Shown: piece by piece, positions 48,984-61,310 of the stretch
Position numbering within the stretch: position 1 is the stretch's first letter
Layout: each line of letters begins with the position of its first letter
Assembly (NCBI GenBank): GCA_026120185.1
Contig: JANUWF010001176.1
Location: 7,325,501-7,389,500 of the forward strand
Origin: Voacanga thouarsii
Taxonomy: Eukaryota > Streptophyta > Magnoliopsida > Gentianales > Apocynaceae
DNA length: 64,000 nt
Reading direction: 5' to 3'
Translations under genes and position numbers: made by a program
Notes under the pieces: model-generated
Database searches by the model: none
The model's input: the letters and a program-made list of their open reading frames with translations, nothing else
What the model was told of the DNA's origin: nothing

Positions 48984-50387
48984 CTTATGCGTAAATTTTG
49001 GATGTATAAAAATTATCAAATTTAAATCCAACCCTTAGTCAAGTTTTAATTAAAACATTAATCCCAAAATATACATACGGGCAAGTATACTTATCGCAAG
49101 CATAGTATTAGGAATTAACGAATATCGATCCTCAAATAAAAAAGTACACACTAATCACTTTTTATTCATTGTTTAACCAATGCAAATAAAGTGGGAAAAT
49201 AAGAAAAAAAATAAAAATATGTATACAACTCAAGGATGTAGGAATATGCAATTTAAACAATTATCCTCGAAAACATGATAATGAACCAACTAATAATTCT
49301 CTCAATTAAGTATCATCTTGACATCATGAAGAAATATAAAGTAAAATTCAATCGTTTCTCAAGTCATGAATATACTTAGATAAATTCCACTTCTTTTTAC
49401 AATCCATGAAATTACCATATTGTGATTAATATTAACAAATTTGCCAATTAAGCTAACATAATCAAAACAAGTATTAAGCTCAATTCCTTATAAACATGAA
49501 ATTAGCTAATAATCCTTTGCTCAAGGTGAAACAACTAATCTTTGATTACTTTAGTCCTATAATTCTAACATCATCGCTCAAGTCCATTAAGATAAATACA
49601 AAATCAATGCAATAAACTCCTGATATCGTTTTCCCAAGTCAATTAGAAAAACTCGCATTAATAACCAATGATAACAAGTAATCAAACATCAAAGATAATA
49701 AAGAATTCATCAAATAACTAAATTAACACAAAACTATGAATCTAAAATAATGTTAAATTACAATAAAGACATTGACTACATCATTGTTAAAGAATAAGAA
49801 AAGAAAAAAAAGGTACAAGAAAGCACTCATAGACAAGCATTTTTTTCTCCTCATTTGAAGACTTTCTTGAACAACCTTCCTTGATTTAGTGAATTCCTCC
49901 TTCAATGAGTGTTTGAAATATCCATCTCTAATTTCTTGTGTTTTTCTTTGCTTTTATAGGCCTCTTAGATGCTAAATTTGTAGTTTGGGAAGTCTTGGCT
50001 GAGTAGGATTCCGAAAATACCAAAATCAATGAAAAATTCCTAAATTCGTGCACATTATTTTGACTTTCCAAAATGAGCTTGGCGTCGGGTCCAGTCGACC
50101 CACCTGGCGCCAGGTGCACTCTGTTTCTCCTTTGAATTTTGCTATGTTTTCTTCTGGCCGTCCAGAATGGACCTGGCACCTGATCTACTTGCCAGACCTA
50201 GTGCTAGGTGTGCTCTAAAAAATTTCCTTTTTTGCTTGAAATCAACTCAAATCTGCATAAATTCATTAAAAACACTTTACAAAAGCAAAATGTCAAATAG
50301 GAAGGACTATGCCTAGTTATTACAACAAATGTATCTCAAAACAGTCTCAAATTACTAGAAAAATAATAGTGATTTTAGCCCCCATCA
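48984..50387 (-). repeat. Right (5') LTR of element E
   Basis: About 1404 bp. On the minus strand it starts TGATGGGGGC and ends near 48984 with a decayed gcataa in place of gcgtatca. It includes the palindromic block at 50070-50220. Confidence 0.9.
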
Positions 50388-51740
50388 CTTCTCCAGCTAA
50401 GAAGTGGCTTGGTTTAGTTGTGTGTAGTAATAGGAATCATCAAAGGACAACCTTGCCCAACTAAGAGCCAAACTCTATCAGGGACATAGTCAAAGTAGCT
50501 GAAATCAAATTGGGGTCATTTGCCTTTGTCAAAAAATCTCTAGTGTTAATCAACTGGTTTTTAACATATTTATCTGTTGGGAAGGGTATAGTCAACTAAT
50601 CAGTCGATAGCCCAAACACTCTTATAGATTCTACAAAATAGACTTCTTGGGAGGAGACATGAAAAAGGCCTCCAATTTTACTATTAAAGTAGCTAAAGGA
50701 GAAGTTTCTTTTAGGGTAAGAGTTTACTTAGTCTTAGGTATGACATTAGCCCTTATTCTTACATTCTTTTTCTTTATGTAGCATGTTTTGGTCTTTGGCC
50801 TACATAAAAAAAAAAAAAAAAGAAGAAGAAGAAGAAGTTAGCATGTATATGTACATATGTATATTTTAAACAAAAAAAAAAAAAAAAAGAGCCAAGACTT
50901 GTAAGAAAATAGGAGAGGCTTGAAAGGTGTAAGAAGATTAGTAAAGGGAAAGTGGAGTGGTAGGTAAATCATCTATGGTGATTAGGTCTTCAACAACACC
51001 AATAGAAAGCAGAACAAGATTAGTCCAGGCCAAGAAATAACTAGATAATTGAAAAAGATCAAGTATACTCAAGGTAGCCAATCAGTTCTACAAGAATTGT
51101 TTGGATGGTTGCTAAGAGGATGATTGACCCTCAGTTGACCCAATGGCTTCTTCTTCCACCTTGTCCACAAACTTAGATAGGAAATTTTCTAATCTCGTGG
51201 AAAAATGGCATTGGACAACACTTTGCCACCATGAAACATAGGCATCAGTCACAGAAGAGCAAGAATTGAAAGCCTGAAAGAAAGAAAATCTTTCTATTTT
51301 GTACTTCGAACAGGGTGTTGAGTTGGTCCTTAGTCCAAGGTTTGCATTCTATGAAACTTGTTGCATCAATAGGATGGGCTTAGATATCTTGAACTAAACT
51401 AAACTGTCAAGCAATGCAATGAGGGTTGTATAGCTCCAAGACAACTTTGCTATACTGAGTAGACAACCAAACCCCACTCAGCAACTTTTATGAAACTAGT
51501 AGTCATAAATATCCTGAAAGAAGGGTTAGTTAGTAAGAGTTGTCTGGGGCAAATCTCATGTTGTTCGACCCATAAGATCTGGAGCTATAGGAAGAAATGA
51601 GGATAACTGGTCTTTGCCTAGTCTAATAAAAGAACGAAGTAATTTCATAGGTATTGTAAAGCTTATCTTTCTTCCCTTTATTTGTAGGAACATTAGGCGG
51701 AATAAACCGATGAGTATAACCTATTGTCGCCTTTAAATGA
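50388..51740 (-). pseudogene. Transposon-type plant mobile domain (PMD) protein, relic
   Basis: The minus strand carries FIPPNVPTNKGKKDKLYNTY (51735-51665). The segment ELYNPHCIA*QFSLVQDI follows (51435-51385), then ECKPWTKDQLNTLFEVQ and FFFQAFNSCSSVTDAYVSWW (51300-51215), then FSTRLENFLSKFVDKVEEEA. Transposon-borne plant mobile-domain proteins share the order Y-x-PHR-x2-RQFG-x2-QD-x-P, a spacer, then VT-x2-F-x2-WW, which fits. Their biochemical role is unsettled; cellular relatives act in silencing of transposons. Stops are frequent. The part right of 51100 toward 50388 has no recognisable motif, and poly-A tracts lie at 50805 and 50870. Confidence 0.68.
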
Positions 51741-52559
51741 AAATTATTTGATGAGATTTCTAGCTATTCGAGGTCGAATTTAGGTATATATTAGTAGAGC
51801 CACAATTTTAAAACCCAAAGAGGGACAAATAGAGGGAAGGATTATTCGCTAGAGGGGAGATAGGGGATCATAAAGCAAAAATAGTATCAACATCGCAAGG
51901 TCCCCAGTCTTGCCAGACAAGATCAAGAAAATATAATAGGAGTAGTCAAGGACTACACTAAAGGAAGAAGATCATACTATATACTTGCAAAGCTAGAAAA
52001 GAAGGAAGATAGCATGTTTATCATTAGAAACCTCACCGTTTACCCTTTCTAGAATAAAATGCTACCCTTTTTGAACAATGTTGAATCATCAAATTTTGTA
52101 GAATAATCGAAATAAATTTCTTCACTATCTATAGGCAACCCTAAAATAACATCTATGTACAAAAAAGTAGGGCTTGCCAAACCTACCGAAGCTCTAAGAA
52201 ACAACTAAAGAAGGAGAACAGAGAACTAAAGGGGAATAGAGAACTAAGCCTTATTCCATGTCTTCTTGGGGAACCTCAAAATGCATTAAAGTTCAAGAAG
52301 GAGATTTCATGCCAACAATATCTATAAGCTGAGCATCAAGAAGTTTGCCAAGAGATGGATGTCAAAAGGAGGACCAAAAGATGCTAAATGCATCCAATAA
52401 TTCATATGAAAGATCAAGAAGACTAAAGAGAAGGTATTTGAAGATCCTTAGACAACTATAGAAAGCTTTCAAGAGTATAATTTGATTATCATACAAGTGG
52501 AAAACCAAAGAAAAAATAAAAATCAAGTCAAAGGAGCAAATCTAAAAACAATGGAAGAA
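51741..52559. other. Unassigned AT-rich DNA
   Basis: No coding trace, microsatellite or LTR boundary that I can defend. It may include the start of the LTR of element O. Confidence 0.4.
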
Positions 52560-53346
52560 AACCTGAGATGAAGTGGTACTGCCTGAGATGAGAGAAGCAA
52601 CACTACCTAGGTGCTAATAAAACCAACCGGCACTACTTGGTACTGTCTGATGACTCTAAATATTTAAGAGTAGGTAGTGCCTCTTGCTCCAGGGTAAGCA
52701 GTGGCGTTTGCCTTTGGCCAACAAGAGCAAGCTCTTTTATTTTATTTGTTTTGCTTAATTGTTTCCCTTTTTAATTTTTACGAATTTTCCTATATAATAA
52801 GCTACCAAAGGACATGTAATACTACATCTAAGTGTAAGAGACCACATCTCAATTAGTTAGGGTAAGTTGGTTATATGTAACTAACTTGGTTGATATTTTG
52901 ACGAATCAAATATCTTTTTGTGAGGTTTTCTCTTTGAGGAGTTCTTATAAACATCAAGACCATCTTAAGGTTTTAGTCCTTACCTTAGATTAGGTATCTA
53001 AACCACCAAGAATAGAATCAATTAACTCTCTAATTAAAGTTTTGGAGTCTAGTTTCTCTAAGGTTACTTTTAAGAAACTTAATTAATTGCCTAGATCATC
53101 CTATCCAAATTACTCTTGACTCCTAGCTAGGTTGAGAGTGATTAGGTATTGATTTAGTAGATTTAATTAATTAAGTTTAGTTTTTAGGATCCTTGTTATC
53201 TTAATGTTTAAGTCATTGGATTGGGTTATGTTCATTCTTCAAGTATCAAATAACGAATCCTTGTTTTGGAACAATAATTGTATTCTTATCTTACACATCA
53301 ATTGAGCCCAAAAATTAATTTGAAAACCTCCCAAGGATTCATATCA
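52560..53346 (+). repeat. 5' LTR of element O (right part)
   Basis: Has a GC-richer motif block (52560-52740), a TATA box at 52789-52800 (cctatataataa) and an AT-rich R/U5 part ending ttcatatca just before the primer site. The left boundary is not determined. Confidence 0.6.
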
Positions 53347-53349
53347 ATA

Positions 53350-53360
53350 TGGTATTAGAG
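53350..53360 (+). other. Primer-binding site of element O (iMet type)
   Basis: tggtattagag matches the first eleven bases of TGGTATCAGAGC except one. It lies three bases after the LTR end. Confidence 0.75.
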
Positions 53361-54299
53361 TAGGAAAAATTTTTAATTCTTATCAAGGCTTGTTGTGCAA
53401 GAAAATTCCACACAAAAGTAACATAAAAATAGAACAATCTCGTAATTAATAATGTTTCCTATAAAAGGTCATCAAAACTTAAGTTCTCTTGAAATTTTCA
53501 TATGGGATTGATTTTACTATGTTTATGTGACATTGGGGAAGCAAAGTCTTATCTGAATTAGCTGAATTTACTTGTAAAAATTAAGATATGCTGATTTTTG
53601 AAATTGAGCATGCTATGTATTTCATAGTTGGTATGAGTTGCGTTATGGCTTTAAATTGTAATAAAATCTCTTGTGAATACTTCCTATTATTGATTAAATC
53701 TTAAATTCAAGTATTATTCAGGAATTAAATGTCCAATTGAACCATCATAGTTATTGCTCTTCTTGTTCTTGTTCATTAAAATCTATGATCATTATATTCC
53801 TTGTTCTAGAGTGTTATGATCTTTAAATTCATACTTTCCTTAACTAATTCTTATTAGTTTCTTCTTATTTACTTGTTGAACTCTCTAGTTCATTAAATTA
53901 TTCTTGATTAACTTATCTTTTGTTGCCTTTTTGCATGTTTGTTTAACTTCTAACGAAGACTCTTAATTGATTGTCTTTAGAGGGTTAAATTGACTTGTCT
54001 ACATGGAATAGCTTTTAAGCAATTCAGGAGGTTTTATAGAAAGAACTTATTGAGAAATTGAGTATCTGAAAAAAAAAAATGCAAAATGGTGAGCTCAATA
54101 TTCTAGCAAAAGCTAAAAAAAAAAAAGGATTAAATATAAGTGTTAAGTGAATATCTTTTAAGTCGATATATGGAAGGAAGTGAATTGTGAGGAATTTTCT
54201 TTTTCTCTAACCAAATTTTGTAGGTCAATCTCTTTTAAAAGAATACACTATAGCTTATAGAGATTCATATTATTATTGGAAGGAATCCCAAATGGAGGA
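53361..54299 (+). other. Leader/5' gag region of element O
   Basis: AT-rich and full of stops. No motif was recognised, though the amino part of gag is expected here. Confidence 0.35.
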
Positions 54300-57059
54300 A
54301 TGAGATATATGGTATAATTGTGATGAGAAGCCTAAGTCAAAAAGTAGTGGATATGGAAGAAGTGTTGAGAATAAATGGAATTATAAGAAGTATGGGAGAA
54401 TGAATGATAGAAATATATTGATGAATATGAGAACTTGTGTCCTAAAAAGGTTCAAAGTAGAGAGAATAGATATTATGAAAGGCCTAACTCTAGAAGGACT
54501 GAAAATAGGAAAATTGCTAAAAATGAAATGAGAAGTGAGGATGAATATAGGAGATTATTTAGTTGGGATGAGGAATTTTACAAGAGCAATTATATAGTGC
54601 TAAATTCAAGAGGAGGAAGTAAATTCCAAACTTACTCTAAGAGTGGATTGTTTAGTAGAAAAGAGGATGGATGCTATACTTATAAGAGCTATATTCACAC
54701 TTCTTATAATTATCCAAGAAAATGTAGGCAAAAAGGAGAGAGTGAATTATAGAAATTTGATGAAAAGAGGATTCTAAGGACATAAAAATACGAATATTCT
54801 CATTGTTTTAGATATGATCATACTTCATATAATTGTCCTAAATTGTATAGATAAGAGAAAATGAGTAAAATGCAAAAAAATTTTAGAGAGAGACTTGAAA
54901 AATAGATAAGTTCAAAAATGTTCTCATTGTTTTGAGTATAACCATACTTCTTGGGATTGTCCTAAATTATCTCAACAAAAGGAGAATATGTAATAACCCT
55001 CACTTTTGTACTTTAATTGGCTACTACTATGTGTAGAATAAGAATTTGTATCAATGGTCAAAATAAAAGATGATTAGTATAATGAAGCGCATATTTTGGT
55101 ATAATAATAATTTGTCGGGACCTGGATGGAATTATTGGATTTATTCTACTCGTACCCTAAATCTTTAGAAGACTACTACTGTTAGTAGAATAAGAATTAG
55201 GGGTACATGAGAAAGAAAATTGATCAGTACAATGAAATGCACGATTTGGTATAATTACGTTATTCAGGTAATCGGGTGCGTTTTCGTCATTTTGATCGCA
55301 CGCGTAGCTTTGACTGCGAATTTGACCAAATTGAGAAAGAATTGAAAATTTTAGGTATTACCAATGGATTCAGTGAAATTGTGGAGTTGAATGGTGAAAT
55401 AAAATATTTTTCTATTTCAGACCCGATTTTAGTCATTTCTAAGAAAATATTGAAAATGCGATCGAAAATTTGGACGTGTGGCATTTTGTGATTAGTAACT
55501 ATGAACATGTGTCAACTTATGAGAGGTTGCATTAAGAATTCATGCAAGATACATGAAATTAAAGAATTATAAAATAAATAGAAGAATGATGTGTTTAATT
55601 ATGATTGGAACACATCACTTGTAAAGCCCTTCAATTAATACCTTAAGCAATTTAATTGGCTAATATTTTGACATGGGGATGGAAGTGGAATGGCTGAAAA
55701 TTGGGCAGAAATTTGATAGCCACAAGAGTGAATAGAAGAGAAAAACTAAAGAAGAAAAATCAGGGAAAATGGTGTGTTAAATTGTGATTGGAACACACCT
55801 ATATGAATTCCACCATATACTTAATTGAATTAAAATTTTCTTAGCCAAAATCTGATGAAAAATGGCGGTGGGAAGGCTGTTATAAAGCCATAAAAATTCG
55901 ACAGCCTTAAGGAGAGAGAAACAAAAGAAAATAAATCAAAAGAAAATAGCAAAAAGAAAGAAAAAGGTAGCTAGTGTGTGTTCTTGGTGTAATGTGTGAG
56001 TTATTGAGAGATTCTTGGAGTAAATCATACCAAAGAGCTCTAAATAGAAGGTAAAATATCACCCTACTAGAATTAAAGTTGTTGTTGGGTGAATGGTGAT
56101 CATTTGGATGTTAATTTTAACATGAAAACATGATTTTCATGTCTTGATTTTGGATCAAAAGCTAGGGTTCATAAGTTTTGTTTGTGAACTTTTTGTGTGT
56201 CTATGTATGCCGGCTGCCTAGAAGATTTATGGATAATGTTTTGTGTGATGAAGGATTGAATATTCATGGTAGTTTGAAGGGTTGATCTTGGTTGATAAAA
56301 TAAGGATCAAAATAGAATTAAAATGATTGTTACTTGGTTAGAATGATTAATTATATTAGTTCTTGATTGAAAGAAGTGAAGTTGTGTTGAATAAACATGA
56401 CTTTAATGAGTTGTTAGAATCTTAAAATTGAAGGATCAAAGCTGATTTGAAGGGAAAATAGAATAAATTTGATGTTCTCAAGGTGTTAAAGGTTAAAGGA
56501 TAGTAAAACATAACATGAATGGTTGAAGAAGGACAAACTATTGGGGCTATTTTTGCCTCTGTACTGTGTCACGAACACTTGAACTTAGGAAATGACTTAT
56601 ACATAAGAGTCTTACGGTCATTTTGATATACCATAGAGCCCAATCAGAGTTGTAGATTGAAAGTTATGTGCAAAACAAAATCGCGTGTCGAGCAGCAAAT
56701 TTCCAAAAAATTAGTTGGAAAATGAATGAACTTAAGAATGATTAATTACGTGATTTTGGAATGAAAATAATCGAAGACATGAACATAATTCCTTGTTCAT
56801 GAAGAGAGGAAGGATATGGAAAAATAAAAATGAAAGAATTGGACAAATGATGAAAAAACGATGCGATCGACCGTCATTCATTTTCATGAACGATGGCTGA
56901 CCGTCGGCTGAACGTTGGCACGTGAGCCATTTTTTGACCAAACGCGATTAAACCTAGAAAAGATGTTTGATGTAGATTTGTCAGTAAACGGTCAACGAAA
57001 CATTGCAAACGGTAGTCGAATGGCCCGTGAATGGAGAAAGTTTATTTAGGACACGATAT

Positions 57060-57303
57060 GAGTCTCACTTCCTTTTAAATCCCATTTTAGCTAGTGTTTG
57101 TCAAAATATTTGAACGTGAACTAGCCTACTTGCTGTTTCCATTGACAAGGAAGATGGTGAGTCCCACTTCCTTTTAAATCCCATTTTTGCTAGTGTTTGT
57201 CAAAATATTTGAACGTGAACTAACCAACTTGCCGTTTCCATTGACAAGGAAGATCGTGAGTCCTACTGCTTTTTAAATCTTGTTTTAGCTAAGTGTTTTT
57301 CTG
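57060..57303 (+). repeat. 99-bp tandem repeat in LTR K
   Basis: Two full copies (57060-57158 and 57159-57257) and a partial third, each starting gagtc(c/t)(c/t)ac and holding tttgtcaaaatatttgaacg and ccattgacaaggaagat. Confidence 0.93.
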
Positions 57304-57585
57304 AAACAATCATGTGCTTTCCTGATACAATTAATGCTTTCCTAATATATTATGAGATGAATGTTATACTTGAGTTTGAAAGCATTATCAAGCACTCGAT
57401 TTCTTGAATATCTTGAATATGAAATATCTCACGTGATCTTTTCAATTTCCAAATCCCAATTTTGGTATAGCATTTTCCTGATGTGCTCAAGTGTGAGCTT
57501 TTTATATAGATTTGGAAGCATGATGAACAATATGAATCTTGAATTTTTTATTTTCTAAACTTGTCAATCTTTCAATCCAATATAT

Positions 57586-57798
57586 GACTAACTTGAATAC
57601 TTAGCGTAAGCACTAACTTGAATTCTTGGCATAAACACTAACTTGAATACTTGGCATATGTATTGACTTGAATACTTGGCGTATGCACTAACTTGAATAC
57701 TTGGCGTAAGCACTAACTTAAATACTTAGCGTATACACTAACTTAAATACTTGGAGAATGCACTAACTTGAATACTTGACGTAACTACTAACTATACT
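57586..57798 (+). repeat. 25-bp minisatellite in LTR K
   Basis: About eight units of cactaacttgaatacttgg plus cgtaag, with few changes. It lies at the same relative place as the shorter-unit array in the LTR of F. Confidence 0.93.
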
Positions 57799-59395
57799 TG
57801 AATAGTTAAATACTTGAATACTTGAATCCAAATATCTTATACTAAAATTCTTGAATACTTGAATCAGCATATTTTCACTTGAAATCCTTGAATACTTATT
57901 TTGAAAATGTTTTCACATGAGAATTTTATGAACTATCTTATGTTGAGATTATTCTTCATGAGACCCTTTTAGTTGAAAACACTAGCACACAGGGACTCAC
58001 TGAGCTTTACGCTCACACGTGTGTTATCTCTTTTGAAAATTTAGGATCAGAGGCGCAACAAAAGTACGATAGACTCCCAGGGGCTCATGCTACATCTTGG
58101 ACCTGTTATACCAGTGAGTGTATGTATCAGAAGCTAAATTCTTGTACTTTTCTAGTTTGAAAAAATTTCCACTACCTATTGAGTGAATTTGTTATAAAGA
58201 CCCCTTATCTGAGCAATCAGACAGAGCGACATCCTACAAAGTTATAGCCCACTACGTTATGAAAATATAGGGTGTTACAGAATAAGAAAGTACATAATTT
58301 TTTAGGAATAGCTTGAAAGGAAGATAAGACTATGATTGCTCTAATTGTGGAGGATATGGCCACTATTTTGATGATTGTCTTAGGTTGATACTACAAAGGG
58401 AAAGGAAAGATTTGCAAAAAAAGGTAGTACGATTTCTTGTGAGATTTGTTGTAGCTATAGACATACTAAAATTGATAGTCCTAATAAATTAGTATTCGAA
58501 AGATTTTATAGGGTACTTGATTATAAAAAGAAGAAACATGAGAAAAAACAAAAAGCTAAGTTTGAAACAAAAAATTTCAAAGAATGTGATATAGTGGTTA
58601 AGAATATTGAGAATCAAATACCTCCTTTGGGAGAAGAGTTGGAATCCCTTGAATACACAAGTACTAGAAGCTAAATTACAAATTCAAGAAGGAAAAGAAG
58701 ATGAAGACTGGGGAAAAATTCAACAATTAGAGAAGAATGGTGAACAAAAAGACATCAAAGAGAAAGAAGTGAAAAGATTAAAAGAATTGACGTCAAAGTT
58801 ATTATTGCTAACAAGAACTGGACACTGTCATTGAATGAAGAGGAGACACCCTTGAATATTTAAGCCTTAGAAGAAGGTTGCATCTATAAAATGTAAAAGA
58901 AGACATTAAGCACATGGAGTTGATAGCATTTAGCAAAGAGAGAGGGAGTAATGAGTTAGAAGAAGAACATCAGCAATAAAATGGTTAAAAGAATGAGCAA
59001 ATGGTGTCATTAGAATTCAGGAAAGAGGAGAAGCTAGAAGAAAAAGACACAAGCTAATTTTTGATAATTCAAAAGAGTGGAAAAGAGTTTGAGAAAGGGT
59101 GGGAAAAATAAATAAAGATAGCCATTGTTGATGACTTAGAAAGCTAATGTGAAGATGCTGAAGAAAAATTGAAATTTATTGATGAACAAGTTGTTGTTGG
59201 TCATACTTGTTTAATCAATAAGGAAGTTAAGAAGTCTTTAGATGTTCATTTTTTGGAAGGAGATTCACATCTACTAGGAATGTTGGATAAGAGTTCGCAA
59301 GAAAAAGCTCTCAAAGAAGAGGAAAAGGTTGAAAATAAGAAAGACGAAGAGAACCTTGTTGGTGACATGTTTGTTGAGGAGCAATTAAGTGTAAT

Positions 59396-61310
59396 TGATG
59401 TGTAGAATTTGGGTATATAAAAATCATGTAATTTTGTATCCATTCTCAATCAAGTTTAAATTAAAACATTAATCTCAAATCGCATATATGAGCGAGTGCA
59501 CTCATCATTAAGCATAGTATAGGACATTCATGAGTATCAATTCTCAAGGAACAAGTATACACTAATTACTTCTCATTCATTGTTTAACCTATTAACTAAA
59601 TTGATAAATAAATGAAAATAAAAACAAAAACAAAATATATACACAAATCTTGGAGAGAAAAATATATAATTAAATAGTTATTCTCAAAAACATAACATGA
59701 ATCATTTAATACTTATCATAATTAATCATTGTCTTAGCATCATAAATGAATAAACATATAAACCACTTCTTTCTCAATCTATGAAATCACTATTTCTTGA
59801 TTAAATTAGTAAATTTTCCAATCAAACCAACATAACCAAAGAAATACATTAAAATCCTTCTTCATGAATATCCCTATACTCTAGGTAATATAAACATGAA
59901 ATTAGACAATAACCCTGTACTCAATGTGAAATTAACTAACCTTAGATTACCTCGGTTCAATTCTCAACTTTTTTTCCTAATCCAATTAAGATAATAAATA
60001 CATAAAATTGATTAAATTGAACTTAATATAACTTCATTTTCCAAGTCCATTAGAAATAAATTCAACTCCATCAATCCATCAAATAAAATCAAGTAATCAA
60101 ATACCAAGAATAATAATCAATTGATCAAAGATTAAATAAATTACAACATCATGAATCCTAAAATAATAGTCAATTACAATTAAAACATTAATGTCATCAT
60201 TGTTCAAAGAAAAAGAAAACAAAGAAAAGAGATAGGTACTCATAGACAAGCCCTTCAACTTCCAATGAAAACACCTCTAAAATCAATACTTCTTGAGTGG
60301 TAAATTTCTCTAGAGAAAATATTACATGGTTGAATTCTAAATATTTGTCTAACTCTCCATGTGTGCACACCTTTTTCTAACATGAATAGACAATATTTAT
60401 AGGCCTACATATTTCCTAAAAGCTTTACAATACACATGAAGTAATTTCCTAATAGGATTCTTGAAATTGTGTACAAATTCACTGAAGTTACCGACTTAGA
60501 TCCACTGAGCCGCAATTTGGCAAAGCTGAATTGCTACCGAAGCCAATGAAACTGAGAAGCCATTGAAGACTTCAAGCCATTTCACTTTTTGCTTCAATCA
60601 AGCAGATCCTGAGCCCAAGCCAGCTTTACTTTTCCTTTATTTCACTATCGAGCCAAGTGAAGCCGAGTTTTCAAGCCACCGGCTTGTCTGAGCCATTCCT
60701 TTTCTTTGCCAAGCCACTAAGCTGATTTCTTCCTTGTTGAACCACTGAGCCACAGCCTTTTCTCCCTTTCTTCTTGAAACTGGCTCACCCGAGCCACTGC
60801 AAGCCAAGCATCCCGAGCTATCGAGCCGCCCTCTTCTTTCTTCATTTACCGAGCCACGTCTTCCTTGTTGAAGCTAGCCGCGGGACAGCCCATGGCTGCT
60901 TTCTCTTAGTTTTTTCTTTTGTTTGTTCAGTGACCATGAAGCTACTCGCTAGCCCCAGCTTCTCCTTTCTTTATCTTCTTCAGCAAGCTGCGACTCCCTT
61001 GTGTTCGAGTCGGCAGCGGGATAGGTGCATCCTTTCATGGCCTGCTTTGTTTCAATCCCCTATTTTCTTTGTTTTACGTTGTTTTTCCAAATGTGGGTTG
61101 GCGCTAGACCAGTCTTTTTGAGCTGGTGCCAGGTCACCACTGGAATTGCACAATTAAACTCCAAATTCACCTATTTTCGCATAAAATCACATAAAAAATT
61201 TTCATGAGTAAAATATCAAATAGGAAAGAATATGACTTGGTATTATATCAAAAGTATCAAAAAATATCTTCAAATAACTTGGAAAATATATATAAATTTA
61301 GGCCTTATCA
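59396..61310 (-). repeat. 3' LTR of element M
   Basis: On the plus strand it starts tgatgtgtagaatttggg, like solo LTR N at 7613, and ends aggccttatca. TATA-like tatttataggcc lies near 60387. It joins the gag tail of element O on its left. Confidence 0.87.
60490..60880. repeat. Degenerate gagcca/aagcca array in the LTR of M
   Basis: More than 20 occurrences of gagcc or aagcc, often gagccact, at irregular spacing in a GC-richer island. It occupies the U3 position where related LTRs hold the ggcgccagg-type block. Open frames here are accidental. Confidence 0.75.

Larger units (their letters stand above)
43468..50387 (-). mobile_element. Element E: tandem non-autonomous Athila-type unit (interior-LTR-interior-LTR)
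   Basis: Minus-oriented. From right to left: LTR (50387-48984), primer site, interior (48983-46038), LTR (46037-44620), primer site, and a second partial interior (44619-43468). The two interiors match along their primer-proximal kilobase. Neither holds gag or pol; each carries the private ORF. A polypurine tract precedes the middle LTR. An LTR-interior tandem suggests unequal recombination between LTRs, followed by truncation at the left. Confidence 0.82.
54989..58279 (+). mobile_element. Solo LTR K, 3.29 kb, chromovirus-like
   Basis: Starts tgtaataaccctcac and ends atagggtgttaca, with perfect duplications gaata (54984-54988 and 58280-58284). The end region (ttataaagacccctt, gcccactacgtta) matches the LTRs of F and G. 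It contains diverged duplications (55040-55270; 55590-55800), a 99-bp tandem repeat and a 25-bp minisatellite. No coding. It splits the gag of element O. Confidence 0.92.
52560..59390 (+). mobile_element. Element O: Ty3/gypsy-type retroelement with a zinc-knuckle array gag
   Basis: The 5' LTR ends near 53346 (start not resolved). A primer site lies at 53350-53360. The gag (54300-59390) carries repeated CCHC knuckles and a lysine/glutamate-rich tail, and is interrupted by solo LTR K. The 3' side is cut by the Athila-type LTR starting at 59396. No protease or polymerase can be seen. The knuckle sequences tie it to element Q. Confidence 0.68.
54300..59390 (+). pseudogene. Gag-like protein with about six CCHC zinc knuckles (element O), split by solo LTR K
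   Basis: In order along the strand: a degenerate WYNCDEKPKS (54307), CYTYKSYIHTSYNY (54667), YSHCFRYDHTSYNCPKL (54797), CSHCFEYNHTSWDCPKL (54917, intact), then after the inserted LTR CSNCGGYGHYFDDC (58330, intact) and CEICCSYRHTKIDS (58438). Each fits CX2CX4HX4C, or differs by losses mostly to Tyr, Trp or Ser. The segment between knuckles 1 and 2 is rich in Arg, Ser and Tyr. The tail (58607-59405) is very rich in Lys and Glu (QIQEGKEDEDWGKIQQLEKN; KALKEEEKVENKKDEENL) and is probably coiled coil. Ordinary Ty3 gag has one or two knuckles. Frameshifts and stops show it is inactive. Confidence 0.78.

Noticed and set aside
57586..57798. CRISPR-like array of 25-bp repeats
   Set aside because: Units are contiguous without unique spacers; it is a plant LTR minisatellite.
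60774..61207. Overlapping plus-strand frames of 115 and 60 residues
   Set aside because: They fall on the gagcca repeat block of an LTR oriented the other way, with no family resemblance.
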